Of a stretch of DNA of 64,000 bases, positions 26,021 to 33,944 are shown one piece after another (the stretch's first letter is position 1; each line of letters starts with the position of its first letter). The notes under the pieces are model-generated. The model had not been told where the DNA came from. It worked only from the letters and a program-made list of their open reading frames with translations, and did not search any database. This DNA is from Solwaraspora sp. WMMA2056 (GTDB taxonomy: Bacteria; Actinomycetota; Actinomycetes; Mycobacteriales; Micromonosporaceae), in contig NZ_CP128360.1 of NCBI RefSeq assembly GCF_030345095.1, forward strand, positions 1,860,001 through 1,924,000, in the 5' to 3' direction. The position numbers and the translations under genes were made by a program.

Positions 26021-27142
26021 TCAGCTTTCCGGACCTGCGGGGGACAGCCCCAGGTGCTGACCGGAGGATACGGCCGATCGTCGGTGGTCGGCGTCCCGAT
26101 CTGCTCCGGGCGGTCCGAACAACCAGCTCAGCGCAGCGGCCTGCCAGGACCGGCCGGGCAGCCGGGGGCGACGGCGCAGCCTGGCCCACCGTCCGTCCGG
26201 TCCGCGCTCGCGCCCGCCCACCTGGGTACCGCGTACCTCGGTGCCCGCGTGCCGTGCCGCCTCGTGGGCGGCCTGCGGCAGGGTCCGGACCTTCTCCCGG
26301 CCGGCGACGCCGGTCCGCGATGCGGTGCTCGCGCCGAGCGCGCCGAGCGCGGCCGGCAGCAGTACGGCGGCCGCCATCGCGTACCCCTCGGCGGACGGGT
26401 GGAACCGGTCCCAGGAGTACAGCCGGGTCGGCTCGGCGGCGAACCGTGGGCCGAGCAGGTCGCCGAGGGAGACGGTCCAGCCGCCGGCCTCGACCACCGC
26501 CACGGTCTGCGCGGCGGCGAGTTGACGGCTCCAGCGGCGGGCCAGCCACCGCAGCGGGGGCTTGATCGGCTCGATCGCACCCAGGTCCGGGCAGGTGCCG
26601 ACGACGACCTGCGCGCCGACGGCACGCAGTTGGCGGACCGCGTCGACCAGGTGCCCGACGGCGACCTCCAGCGGGGTCCGGTGCGTGACGTCGTTGCCGC
26701 CGATCAGGATGACGACCAGGTCGGGGCGGATCTCGAGGGCGGCCTCGACCTGCGGGACGAGACCGGACGAGCGGGCCCCGACCACCGCGAGCCGGTGCAG
26801 CCGTACGGGTCGACGCAGCCGGCGGGAGATCCCGGTGGCCAGCAGCGCGCCGAGGGTCTCGCGGGGCCGGTGCACGCCGTAGCCGGCGGCCGACGAGTCG
26901 CCCAGCACCGCCAGGGTCAGCGGTGGACCGGGCAGCCGGGCCCCGTACAGCCCGTCGCCGCGCGGTGGGGGTGCCTCCGCCAGCGGGATGATCCGCCGGG
27001 CCTGCCTGGCCTGGGCGTAGAGGGTGCCGGCGGTGGCGATCGCGACGGCGGCGGCGGTGCCGGCGCCGAACGCGGCGAGCCGGGCCGCGCGGAGCGCCCA
27101 CGTCCGGCCGGTCGGGTGTGTCATCGCGTCAACCGTGCCCAT
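26021..27142 (-). CDS. SGNH/GDSL-type hydrolase with C-terminal extension (first of a tandem pair)
   Basis: The 373-residue protein has an N-terminal anchor (AARLAAFGAGTAAAVAIATA) and then the SGNH blocks LAVLGDSSAAGYG, AVVGARSSG, ILIGGNDVT and DRFHPSAEGY. It is a paralogue of the 268-residue neighbour but carries about 110 extra C-terminal residues rich in Arg, Gly and Pro, without a recognisable domain. ATG 27142 lies behind a G-run; ATG 27124 is an alternative. The ester substrate (wall polysaccharide, lipid or metabolite) is unknown. Confidence 0.85.
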   Translation of the reverse strand: MGTVDAMTHPTGRTWALRAARLAAFGAGTAAAVAIATAGTLYAQARQARRIIPLAEAPPPRGDGLYGARLPGPPLTLAVLGDSSAAGYGVHRPRETLGALLATGISRRLRRPVRLHRLAVVGARSSGLVPQVEAALEIRPDLVVILIGGNDVTHRTPLEVAVGHLVDAVRQLRAVGAQVVVGTCPDLGAIEPIKPPLRWLARRWSRQLAAAQTVAVVEAGGWTVSLGDLLGPRFAAEPTRLYSWDRFHPSAEGYAMAAAVLLPAALGALGASTASRTGVAGREKVRTLPQAAHEAARHAGTEVRGTQVGGRERGPDGRWARLRRRPRLPGRSWQAAALSWLFGPPGADRDADHRRSAVSSGQHLGLSPAGPES

Positions 27143-27323
27143 CGCGCCCCCCGACTGCGATCCGCTGCTGCCGTCGTGCCGTCGTGCTGCGTCCGTTCGA
27201 GATTATCTCGGTTCCGGGCGGGACGGGACGCCGCCGCCGCGCGCGGCGAAGTTTGCCGATCGGGGGCATCATGGAGAGCGAGGGCGGCGGTGTGTGCCCG
27301 GCGGGTGTGACGAGGAGGAGCCG

Positions 27324-27680
27324 ATGGCCAGGACACTCAAGCGGGCGGCGGCGTTCGCGGCGCTCGGTCGGGCGCTGACGGCGGGGACCCGGTCCGGACC
27401 GTCGCTGGGGCGTCGGCTGGCGGCGGTGCCGCGGATGATCCGGGCCACGATGCGTGGCGACTACGACGGCGGCCTACGGCTGGCGTTGATGACGGCTGCG
27501 GTGGCGTACGTCGCCTCCCCGGTCGACCTGGTGCCGGAGGCGTTCCTGATGCTGCTCGGCATCGTCGACGACGCCCTGGTGGTCACCTGGCTGGCGGGCA
27601 GTGTGCTCGCCGAGACCGAGCGCTTCCTGGACTGGGAGACGCGTCGCGAGTCGGTGGTGCCCGGTCAGGTCGTAGGCTGA
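27324..27680 (+). CDS. DUF1232 (YkvA-like) membrane protein
   Basis: The 118-residue product starts at ATG 27324 after GAGGAGGAG. The DUF1232 signature AYVASPVDLVPEAFL followed by LGIVDDALVVTWLAGSVLAE sits at residues 60-98. The family consists of small proteins with one or two membrane-embedded helices and no known activity. It stands alone, divergent from the SGNH pair and upstream of cbs. Confidence 0.85.
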   Translation: MARTLKRAAAFAALGRALTAGTRSGPSLGRRLAAVPRMIRATMRGDYDGGLRLALMTAAVAYVASPVDLVPEAFLMLLGIVDDALVVTWLAGSVLAETERFLDWETRRESVVPGQVVG

Positions 27681-27776
27681 CCGCGACATACTCCACCGCC
27701 GGCAGCGGGCTGTTGTCGGCTGACGACCTCGACCCCGACGATGACGGTGCCGGCGTCAGCAGAAGGGCACAACGAG

Positions 27777-29153
27777 GTGCGTTACCACGACAACGTCGTT
27801 GATCTCATCGGCAACACCCCGCTGGTCCGCCTACGGAAGGTCACCGCCGGAATCGCCGCGACGGTGCTGGCCAAGGTCGAGTACTTCAACCCGGGCGGTT
27901 CGGTGAAGGACCGGATCGCGCTGCGCATGGTGGAAGCCGCCGAGCAGTCCGGTCGACTCCGGCCGGGCGGCACGATCGTGGAGCCGACCAGCGGAAACAC
28001 CGGCGTCGGCCTGGCGCTCGTCGCGCAGCTCAAGGGCTACCAGTGCGTCTTCGTCTGCCCGGACAAGGTCAGTGAGGACAAGCAGAACGTGCTGCGGGCG
28101 TACGGCGCCGAGGTGGTGGTCTGCCCGACCGCGGTGGCGCCGGAGGACCCTCGCTCCTACTACCAGGTCTCCGACCGGCTGGCGGCGGAGATCCCGGGGG
28201 CCTGGAAACCGGACCAGTACGCGAATCCGGCCAACCCGCAGTCGCACTACGAGGGCACCGGGCCGGAGCTGTGGGCGCAGACCGACGGCCGGATCACCCA
28301 CTTCGTCGCCGGGGTGGGCACCGGCGGGACGATCTCCGGGGTGGGCCGCTACCTCAAGGAGGCCTCCGACGGTGCGGTCCGGGTGATCGGTGCGGACCCG
28401 GAGGGCTCAGTCTACTCCGGAGGGTCGGGACGACCGTACCTGGTGGAGGGAGTCGGCGAGGACTTCTGGCCGCAGACCTACGACCGGTCGGTCTGTGACG
28501 AGATCGTGGAGGTCTCCGACCGGGAGTCGTTCGTGCTCACCCGGCGGCTGGCCCGTGAGGAAGGGCTGCTGGTGGGCGGTTCGTGCGGGATGGCGGTCGC
28601 CGCCGCGCTGCGGGTGGCCCGGCGGGCCGGTCCGGACGACGTGGTGGTGGTGCTGCTGCCCGACGGCGGTCGCGGCTACCTGTCGAAGATCTTCAACGAC
28701 GACTGGATGGCCCGGTACGGGTTCCTGGACACCAACGGCGCCGAGCCGACCGTCGGTGACGTGCTGGCGGCCAAGCCGGGCGGTCTGCCGGAGCTGGTGC
28801 ACGTCCATCCGACCGAGACGGTCCGCGACGCGGTCGACTACCTGCGCGAGTACGGCATCTCCCAGCTGCCGGTGCTGAAGGCGGAGCCGCCGGTGGTGAC
28901 CGGTGAGGTGGCCGGGTCGATCGCCGAGCGGGACCTGCTCGACGCGCTGTTCAGCGGCAAGGCGCAGCTGCACGACACGATCGAACGGCACATGGGCGCA
29001 CCGCTGCCGATGATCGGTGGCGGGCAGCCGGTCCGTGAGGCGGTGGCGCTGCTGGCCGGTACGGACGCGGCGCTGGTGCTGGTCGACGGCAAGCCGCGTG
29101 GCGTGATCACCCGCCAGGATCTGTTGGCGCATCTCGGAAACAGCGGCGAATAA
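27777..29153 (+). CDS. cbs: Cystathionine beta-synthase with C-terminal CBS-domain pair
   Basis: The 458-residue enzyme condenses serine and homocysteine to cystathionine with PLP (reverse transsulfuration). Motifs: IGNTPLVRL, PLP lysine in NPGGSVKDRIAL, TSGNTGVGLAL, GTGGTISGVG, and GGSCGMAVAAAL. Two CBS regulatory domains occupy about residues 325-458. GTG 27777 (VRYHDNVVDLIG) lies 9 nt after GAAGGG; the open frame reaches ATG 27741, which has no ribosome site. A metB gene lies 3.6 kb downstream. A strong hairpin follows the stop. Confidence 0.95.
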   Translation: MRYHDNVVDLIGNTPLVRLRKVTAGIAATVLAKVEYFNPGGSVKDRIALRMVEAAEQSGRLRPGGTIVEPTSGNTGVGLALVAQLKGYQCVFVCPDKVSEDKQNVLRAYGAEVVVCPTAVAPEDPRSYYQVSDRLAAEIPGAWKPDQYANPANPQSHYEGTGPELWAQTDGRITHFVAGVGTGGTISGVGRYLKEASDGAVRVIGADPEGSVYSGGSGRPYLVEGVGEDFWPQTYDRSVCDEIVEVSDRESFVLTRRLAREEGLLVGGSCGMAVAAALRVARRAGPDDVVVVLLPDGGRGYLSKIFNDDWMARYGFLDTNGAEPTVGDVLAAKPGGLPELVHVHPTETVRDAVDYLREYGISQLPVLKAEPPVVTGEVAGSIAERDLLDALFSGKAQLHDTIERHMGAPLPMIGGGQPVREAVALLAGTDAALVLVDGKPRGVITRQDLLAHLGNSGE

Positions 29154-29211
29154 TCGCACAGGGTGTCCGGTTGGATGCCGTGAGCTGATGTTGACTAGGG
29201 CTATGGAAGTT

Positions 29212-29241
29212 CCGCCCCGGCACTGTCCGCTGCCGGGGCGG
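29212..29241 (+). terminator. Hairpin terminator after cbs
   Basis: A perfect 11-bp stem (CCGCCCCGGCA at 29212-29222 and its complement at 29231-29241) has an 8-nt loop and lies 58 nt after the cbs stop. No U-run is present. A weaker 8-bp repeat (CAACCGGC with GCCGGTTG) lies near 29324. Confidence 0.55.
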
Positions 29242-29390
29242 ACGACCATGGTGCTTCACTCTGCGGTGACCCGGGCGCCCGCCAGCATCCCGGTGTCCCG
29301 CATTGTTGCCCGCCCACGCCGATCAACCGGCACGCCTCCGCCGGTTGAGCGCCTTCGGCCAGGCGTTTTCCCCCGGTTAGGGCGGGCAGT

Positions 29391-29453
29391 GCCGGGCGAG
29401 AGTACGGGGCTGGACGGAACCCCCGCAGCAGCGGCTCCGTACTCTCGCCCGGC
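29391..29453 (-). terminator. Long hairpin after the GNAT gene
   Basis: A perfect 17-bp inverted repeat (29391-29407 with 29437-29453; GCCGGGCGAGAGTACGG and its complement) with a 29-nt loop sits 2 nt beyond the stop of the minus-strand acetyltransferase gene. The position suggests transcript termination or 3'-end protection. No U-run is present. Confidence 0.55.
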
Positions 29454-29455
29454 CG

Positions 29456-29980
29456 TCACACGTCGGTGGTGGGCAGCGCGCGGGTGTAGCGCAGCTGCGG
29501 GGTGAGCACCGGCCCGATCCAACTGTCCCGGCGCTGCCCGTCCGGCCACCAGCCACTGTGTTCGTAGAAGCGTCGGGCCGGCTGGTTCTCGGCCAGGACC
29601 CAGAGCACCGCACGGTCGTAGCGGTGGCCGCGCATCGTGTCGAGTGCGTCGCGCAGCAGCGCGGTGCCGATGCCGGTGCCCTGGTGCGGCGGGGCGACGT
29701 GGATGGCGTACAGCTCGCCGGTGTCGGGGTCGCCGTCGCTGTGCGGTCCGACGTAGGTGAAGCCGGCCAGCTCGCTGTCGCGTTCGGCGACGGTGAGCCG
29801 GTGGGTGTCGCTCTCGTAGGTCAGCCGCTCGGTCCACCAGGCGGCCAGCACCGGACCCGGCACGGCGTCCAGCGCGGCGTCCGCGACGATGCCCCGGTAG
29901 GCGCTGCGCCGGGAGATGTGGTGCAGGTGGCCGACCGCGTCGACGTCGTCGAGCCGGGCCGGGCGGAGGGTGAGCGCCAC
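29456..29980 (-). CDS. GNAT family N-acetyltransferase under a leader/attenuator
   Basis: The product is about 174 residues, starting at GTG 29980 (VALTLRPARLDDVDAVGHLH). GNAT blocks include ELYAIHVAPPHQGTGIGTAL (acetyl-CoA pyrophosphate loop) and AENQPARRFYEHSGWW. The open frame extends to GTG 30022, but that start would lie inside the terminator stem at 30004, so 29980 is preferred. Upstream is an unusual ~200-nt leader with its own promoter, extended Shine-Dalgarno, tiny ORF and terminator. That suggests expression is induced when ribosomes or transcription are perturbed. The substrate is unknown; drug-modifying or protein/RNA-protecting acetylation are both possible. Confidence 0.8.
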   Translation of the reverse strand: MALTLRPARLDDVDAVGHLHHISRRSAYRGIVADAALDAVPGPVLAAWWTERLTYESDTHRLTVAERDSELAGFTYVGPHSDGDPDTGELYAIHVAPPHQGTGIGTALLRDALDTMRGHRYDRAVLWVLAENQPARRFYEHSGWWPDGQRRDSWIGPVLTPQLRYTRALPTTDV

Positions 29981-30003
29981 CTGGTGAGCGTACCGGCATA
30001 AAA

Positions 30004-30068
30004 CGACCCCCGGGGTTTCCACGTCGGTGACGTGGGCCGGCTGGACTGGGCCAGCACCCCGGGGGTCG
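30004..30068 (-). terminator. Perfect 13-bp terminator between leader ORF and GNAT gene
   Basis: CGACCCCCGGGGT (30056-30068 read on the minus strand) pairs perfectly with 30004-30016, enclosing 39 nt that contain a smaller CCACGTC/GACGTGG hairpin. Four U residues follow (30003-30000). It lies 23 nt upstream of the GNAT start and downstream of the promoter, so it would stop most transcripts before the gene unless it is prevented from folding. Confidence 0.7.
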
Positions 30069-30137
30069 GGTGGCTGTCGTGGTTTCGCCGCACCGCTGCC
30101 ACACGGTCTCGACGATCGGAGCTGTCGAGGACAGCGG

Positions 30138-30176
30138 CTAGCGGACAGTCACCTCACGAGTCCCATTGCTATCCAA
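30138..30176 (-). CDS. Putative leader peptide ORF with extended Shine-Dalgarno
   Basis: AAAGGAGGTGGTCC at 30181-30194 is close to a full-length complement of the 16S rRNA 3' end. Ten nt after its GGAGG core, TTG 30176 opens a 12-codon ORF, MDSNGTREVTVR, ending at TAG 30138. An alternative ATG at 30166 gives MGLVR in another frame, ending at TGA 30149, but its spacing is long. Right after the ORF, GCTGTC-CTC-GACAGC (30121-30135) and CCGCTG/CAGCGG (30132-30137 with 30093-30098) are mutually exclusive hairpins, as in translation-coupled attenuators. Confidence 0.5.
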   Translation of the reverse strand: MDSNGTREVTVR

Positions 30177-30207
30177 CGTCGGACCACCTCCTTTCCCGTG
30201 TACGGCC

Positions 30208-30237
30208 ACGCTAGCCGGGCGCGCTGGCCGGCGGCAA
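30208..30237 (-). promoter_or_regulatory. Promoter of the GNAT leader
   Basis: On the minus strand, TTGCCG (30232-30237) and TAGCGT (30208-30213) are separated by 18 nt, a reasonable sigma-70-like -35/-10 pair. The predicted transcript start near 30201 leaves only a few nucleotides before the extended Shine-Dalgarno, which fits a leader RNA beginning there. Confidence 0.5.
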
Positions 30238-30782
30238 CGGCTTTTGCCGATCACCACGGGGGTCGCCGGGGTGTCGCCCCGGCGCCTCCGGTGGCACCGG
30301 CCGGGGTGGCCGCTGGACCTTGTCGGTTACTAAATGTAGTCACCTGTGCACATTAAGTATGCAATGTTCGGTGTATTGATGTTCGCCTTAGGGAGTGGGG
30401 AACCTGCGGGGGTGATCAATATTGACTGAAACGATACGGTGGCGACTTGTCCGTTGGCCGTTGTATCTGCCATCGTCTTTCCGGGTGATTCGTTCCGTCG
30501 TCATGATCGGACAGGTGTGGCCGGTGCGAATGCCCGCACACAGGTCGATCGATCGCAGCGTGTGTGATCGGGGGGACGAGTCGATCAAAGGCCACGTCCT
30601 GCGGCGGCAGCCGTGGGCGGGCCGCGAGGTCGACGGGTCGTTACGCCAAGTCGGTGGAGGCTCGTCGAACGCGTCCTCGCGCCATCCCCGCGGCCCTGTT
30701 CAATAGCGTCGTACGGCGCTGTCGACCATGAATAGGGCGGGTGGGTTTTCAGCAGGTTTCAATAGGGGTGGGCAGACAGAAT
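30238..30782. other. Intergenic region of about 540 bp with lower GC, no gene seen
   Basis: This stretch separates the GNAT leader from the XRE regulator gene. It is richer in A/T than its surroundings, especially 30325-30490. Short open frames here lack third-position GC bias and are judged non-coding. An imperfect CACACA...TGTGTG dyad around TCGATCGATCG occurs at 30537-30566. It probably holds the promoter of the downstream regulator. Confidence 0.5.
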
Positions 30783-31850
30783 ATGAGTGACACGGGTGAG
30801 AAGCTGAGGGTGGCCCGGGAATCCGCCGGCATCAGTCTGGCCCGAATGGCGGCACTCAGCCACTTCAGCAAGGGCCATCTGTCGAACGTCGAGGCAGGGC
30901 GGCGGACCGCGACGGCCGACGTGGTGACCGCCTATGAACAGGTGTTGGGAGACCAGATGCAACGTCGCGGTCTGATCACCGGGCTGGCCGCCGGAGTGGT
31001 GGCGCCGGGTGCCATCTCCGAGTTGATCCACCGCGGCTTCACCGCCGCGCTCGGCGATCCGGCAGCCGAGGAGCAGTGGCGCGAGCACGCCGACAACCTC
31101 GGCCGCGACTACATGTCCGTCGGTGCCGGGGAGTTGCAGGACCGGCTCGCCAACGACCTCGTGGTGCTGCAGCAGCAGCTCGGTTCACCGCCGATGTGGG
31201 GGCTGGCCGCGCGCTTTCTCAGCGTGTACGGCAAGACCACCGGGCAGGCACAGGAGGCTGTCCGGTGGTACCGGCTCGCCGCCGTCGCCGCCGACCGCAG
31301 CGGGGACACCGCCGTACGGGTGTGGGTCCGTGGCCGGGCCGCGCTCGCCCTCGGGTACGAAGGCGCCGCGCTCGGTGTCGCGCAGGACCTTGCCGACCAG
31401 GCGCTCGCGCTCAGTGAGCGACCCTCGCTCGGCCGGCTCAACGCACTGATGGCGAAGGCGCAGGTCGCCGGGGTACGTGGCGACCGTACCGCCGCTCTGG
31501 CCCATCTCGACGCGGCCCGGCGGGTCTTCGACGCGGTCGACTCGACCGACCAGATCTCCGATTTCGCGGTGCCGCAGTGGCGGATGGCCACCTTCACCAG
31601 CATGCTGCTGGCCCGGCTGGGCGACCCGGCCGCGGTCGGGGCCCAGGAGTGGGCGGACCGGACCCGACCGGCGAGCCTGACCCGGTTCGCCACCCACATC
31701 GAGCTGCACCGTGGCCTCATGCTGGTCCGGTCGGGCGACCGGACCGAGGGCGTGCGGTACGCCAGGTCGGCGCTGGCCCGGCTGCCGTCGGCCAAACACA
31801 GCCAGTCCCTGCGGCTGATGCTGCGGGAGGTCGAGCAGGCCGCAGCCTGA
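30783..31850 (+). CDS. XRE-family transcriptional regulator with TPR-like C-terminal region
   Basis: The 355-residue product starts at ATG 30783. An XRE helix-turn-helix occupies residues 1-60 (EKLRVARESAGISLARMAAL, SHFSKGHLSNVEAGRR). The rest is alpha-helical with repeated Ala/Leu-rich pairs of helices resembling TPRs (AVRWYRLAAVAADRSGDT, RTAALAHLDAARRVFDAV, GVRYARSALARL). This architecture is abundant in actinomycetes and is thought to sense a ligand or peptide partner. Here there is no small DUF397 partner gene and no obvious target operon, so its regulon is unknown. A long upstream region hints at its own regulation. Confidence 0.85.
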   Translation: MSDTGEKLRVARESAGISLARMAALSHFSKGHLSNVEAGRRTATADVVTAYEQVLGDQMQRRGLITGLAAGVVAPGAISELIHRGFTAALGDPAAEEQWREHADNLGRDYMSVGAGELQDRLANDLVVLQQQLGSPPMWGLAARFLSVYGKTTGQAQEAVRWYRLAAVAADRSGDTAVRVWVRGRAALALGYEGAALGVAQDLADQALALSERPSLGRLNALMAKAQVAGVRGDRTAALAHLDAARRVFDAVDSTDQISDFAVPQWRMATFTSMLLARLGDPAAVGAQEWADRTRPASLTRFATHIELHRGLMLVRSGDRTEGVRYARSALARLPSAKHSQSLRLMLREVEQAAA

Positions 31851-31874
31851 CGCCCGGCCGGATACACCGGCAAG

Positions 31875-31911
31875 CCGACCGCGCCGCCGAGGCGGTCGGC
31901 GGCGCGGTCGG
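31875..31911. terminator. Bidirectional hairpin between the XRE regulator and msrA
   Basis: A perfect 16-bp stem (CCGACCGCGCCGCCGA at 31875-31890 and its complement at 31896-31911) with a 5-nt loop separates two convergent genes. It should terminate both. No U-run is present. Confidence 0.7.
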
Positions 31912-31935
31912 AGCCGTGCGGGCACAGCCGTGCCG

Positions 31936-32589
31936 TCAGGCGGTACGGGCGACGCCGACCGGGCAGGTCATCCCGTTCGGCCCGTGGTTGCAGTACCCAC
32001 CGGGGTTCTTGTGCAGGTACTGCTGGTGGTGGTCCTCGGCGTAGTAGTAGGTGTCCGCCGGCCGGATCTCGGTGGTGATCCCGTCCCGCCCGGCCGCCGC
32101 CACGACCGGCGCGAACGCCTCCCGGGACGCGGCGGCCTCGGCCGCCTGCTCGGCGTCGGTGGTGTAGATCGTCGACCGGTACTGGGTGCCGACGTCGTTG
32201 CCCTGCCGCATGCCCTGCGTCGGGTCGTGGTTCTCCCAGAACACCTTGAGCAGGTCGGCGTAGCTGATCACGGACGGGTCGTAGACCACCTGGACGACCT
32301 CGGCGTGTCCGGTCGCCCCCGAACACACCTCCTCGTACGTCGGGTTGGCGGTCTCGCCACCCGCGTAGCCGACCGAGGTCGAGTAGACCCCGGGCAGGCT
32401 CCAGAACAGTCGCTCGGCCCCCCAGAAACAGCCCATGCCGAAGATCGCCACCCGGGTACCGGCCGGCCAGGGGCCGACCAGCGGCGTACCGAGCACCAGG
32501 TGCCGGTCGGCGACCGGCATCGGCCGGTCCCGGCCGGGCAGCGCCTGACCCGGCGCGGGCAGGCTCGCTTTCATCGGTCGTAGGAACAC
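31936..32589 (-). CDS. msrA: Peptide methionine sulfoxide reductase A
   Basis: The 217-residue enzyme reduces the S-epimer of methionine sulfoxide in proteins. It has the catalytic [51 protein letters not shown] and the C-terminal cysteines in [12 protein letters not shown] that resolve the disulfide. GTG 32589 lies a few nt after GAGAGGAG. An unusually long N-terminal segment of about 48 residues precedes the catalytic core; it shows no signal peptide. The gene is a single unit, divergent from metB. Confidence 0.96.
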   Translation of the reverse strand: MFLRPMKASLPAPGQALPGRDRPMPVADRHLVLGTPLVGPWPAGTRVAIFGMGCFWGAERLFWSLPGVYSTSVGYAGGETANPTYEEVCSGATGHAEVVQVVYDPSVISYADLLKVFWENHDPTQGMRQGNDVGTQYRSTIYTTDAEQAAEAAASREAFAPVVAAAGRDGITTEIRPADTYYYAEDHHQQYLHKNPGGYCNHGPNGMTCPVGVARTA

Positions 32590-32757
32590 CGCGACTCCTC
32601 TCGTCGTTGCCACCGGGGTAACACCGCTGGCGGCCGGGTCGTTCCCGCCGGCGCCCCGGTGTGCCGTTCCCGGCTCGCTGCCAGGGCGTACCCACCCGGA
32701 CGCGCCGCATCCGTCCCGACCGGGGGCGGCTCCCCGACGATGGCCTAGCCTCGACCC

Positions 32758-33900
32758 ATGACATACGGGTTCGACACGGTCGCCATCCACGCCGGCCAGG
32801 AGCCGGAGGCCCGGACCGGGGCGGTCGTGCCACCGATCTACCAGACGAGCACGTACGCCCAGGACGAGGTCGGCGCCCCCCGGTCGGGGTACGAGTACAG
32901 CCGCTCGGCCAACCCGACCCGCGACGCCCTGCAGGAGTGCCTGGCGGCGATCGAGGGCGGCCGGACCGCGCTCGCCTTCGCCAGTGGGCTCGCCGCCGAG
33001 GACACGCTGCTGCGGACCGTCTGCCGGCCGGGTGACCACGTCATCATCCCGGACGACGCGTACGGCGGCACCTTCCGGCTGTTCGCCAAGGTCGCGCAGC
33101 GGTGGGGGCTGACCTGGAGCGCGGCGCGGATCTCCGACGTCGACGCGGTCCGGGCAGCGGTGCAACCCGGACGTACCAGGATGATCTGGGCGGAAACCCC
33201 GACCAACCCGCTGCTCGGCATCGCCGACATCGCCGCCCTGGGCGCCCTCGCCCGCGACACCGGCGCGCTGCTCGCGGTCGACAACACCTTCGCCTCGCCG
33301 TACCTGCAGCAGCCGCTCGCCCTCGGCGCCGACGTCGTCGTCCACTCCACCACCAAGTACCTGGGAGGACACTCCGACGTGGTCGGCGGGGCACTCGTCG
33401 TCGACGCCCCGGAGCTCGCCGTCGAGCTGGCCTTCCACCAGAACGCCATGGGCGCCGTCAACGGCCCGTTCGACGCCTGGCTCACCCTGCGCGGCGTCAA
33501 GACCCTCGGCGTACGGATGGAACGGCACTGCGACAACGCCGAGCGGATCGTCGAGTTCCTGGTCCACCACCCGGCGGTCCACCAGGTGCTCTACCCGGGG
33601 CTCGCCGAGCACCCCGGCCACGAGACGGCGGCCAAGCAGATGCGCCGATTCGGCGGCATGGTGTCGTTCCGGGCCGCCGGTGGGCCCGCCCGCGCCGTCG
33701 AGATCTGCAACCGGGCCCGACTCTTCGTGCTCGCCGAGTCGCTCGGTGGCGTCGAATCGTTGATCGAACACCCTGGACAAATGACGCACGCGAGCGCCGC
33801 CGGGTCACCTCTTGAAGTCCCCGGTGATCTCGTGCGACTGTCTGTCGGCATCGAAACCGTCGACGACCTGCTGGCCGACCTCGACCAGGCGCTCGGCTGA
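32758..33900 (+). CDS. metB: Cystathionine gamma-synthase / gamma-lyase (PLP)
   Basis: The 380-residue Cys/Met-metabolism enzyme has [39 protein letters not shown], the PLP lysine in [17 protein letters not shown], and [12 protein letters not shown] near the C-terminus. It either makes cystathionine from O-acyl-homoserine and cysteine or cleaves it; the two activities cannot be told apart reliably by sequence. With cbs nearby, a transsulfuration role is likely. It is followed 44 nt downstream by the amidase gene. Confidence 0.93.
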   Translation: MTYGFDTVAIHAGQEPEARTGAVVPPIYQTSTYAQDEVGAPRSGYEYSRSANPTRDALQECLAAIEGGRTALAFASGLAAEDTLLRTVCRPGDHVIIPDDAYGGTFRLFAKVAQRWGLTWSAARISDVDAVRAAVQPGRTRMIWAETPTNPLLGIADIAALGALARDTGALLAVDNTFASPYLQQPLALGADVVVHSTTKYLGGHSDVVGGALVVDAPELAVELAFHQNAMGAVNGPFDAWLTLRGVKTLGVRMERHCDNAERIVEFLVHHPAVHQVLYPGLAEHPGHETAAKQMRRFGGMVSFRAAGGPARAVEICNRARLFVLAESLGGVESLIEHPGQMTHASAAGSPLEVPGDLVRLSVGIETVDDLLADLDQALG

Positions 33901-33944
33901 GACGTCGCGAAGCCCCCACCGCGTACCGGCTGCCTGGAGGTGCC

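Noticed and set aside
30422-30706. 94-codon open frame in the intergenic region before the XRE regulator
   Set aside because: Third codon positions are not GC-enriched, there is no ribosome site, and an equally open frame exists on the other strand.
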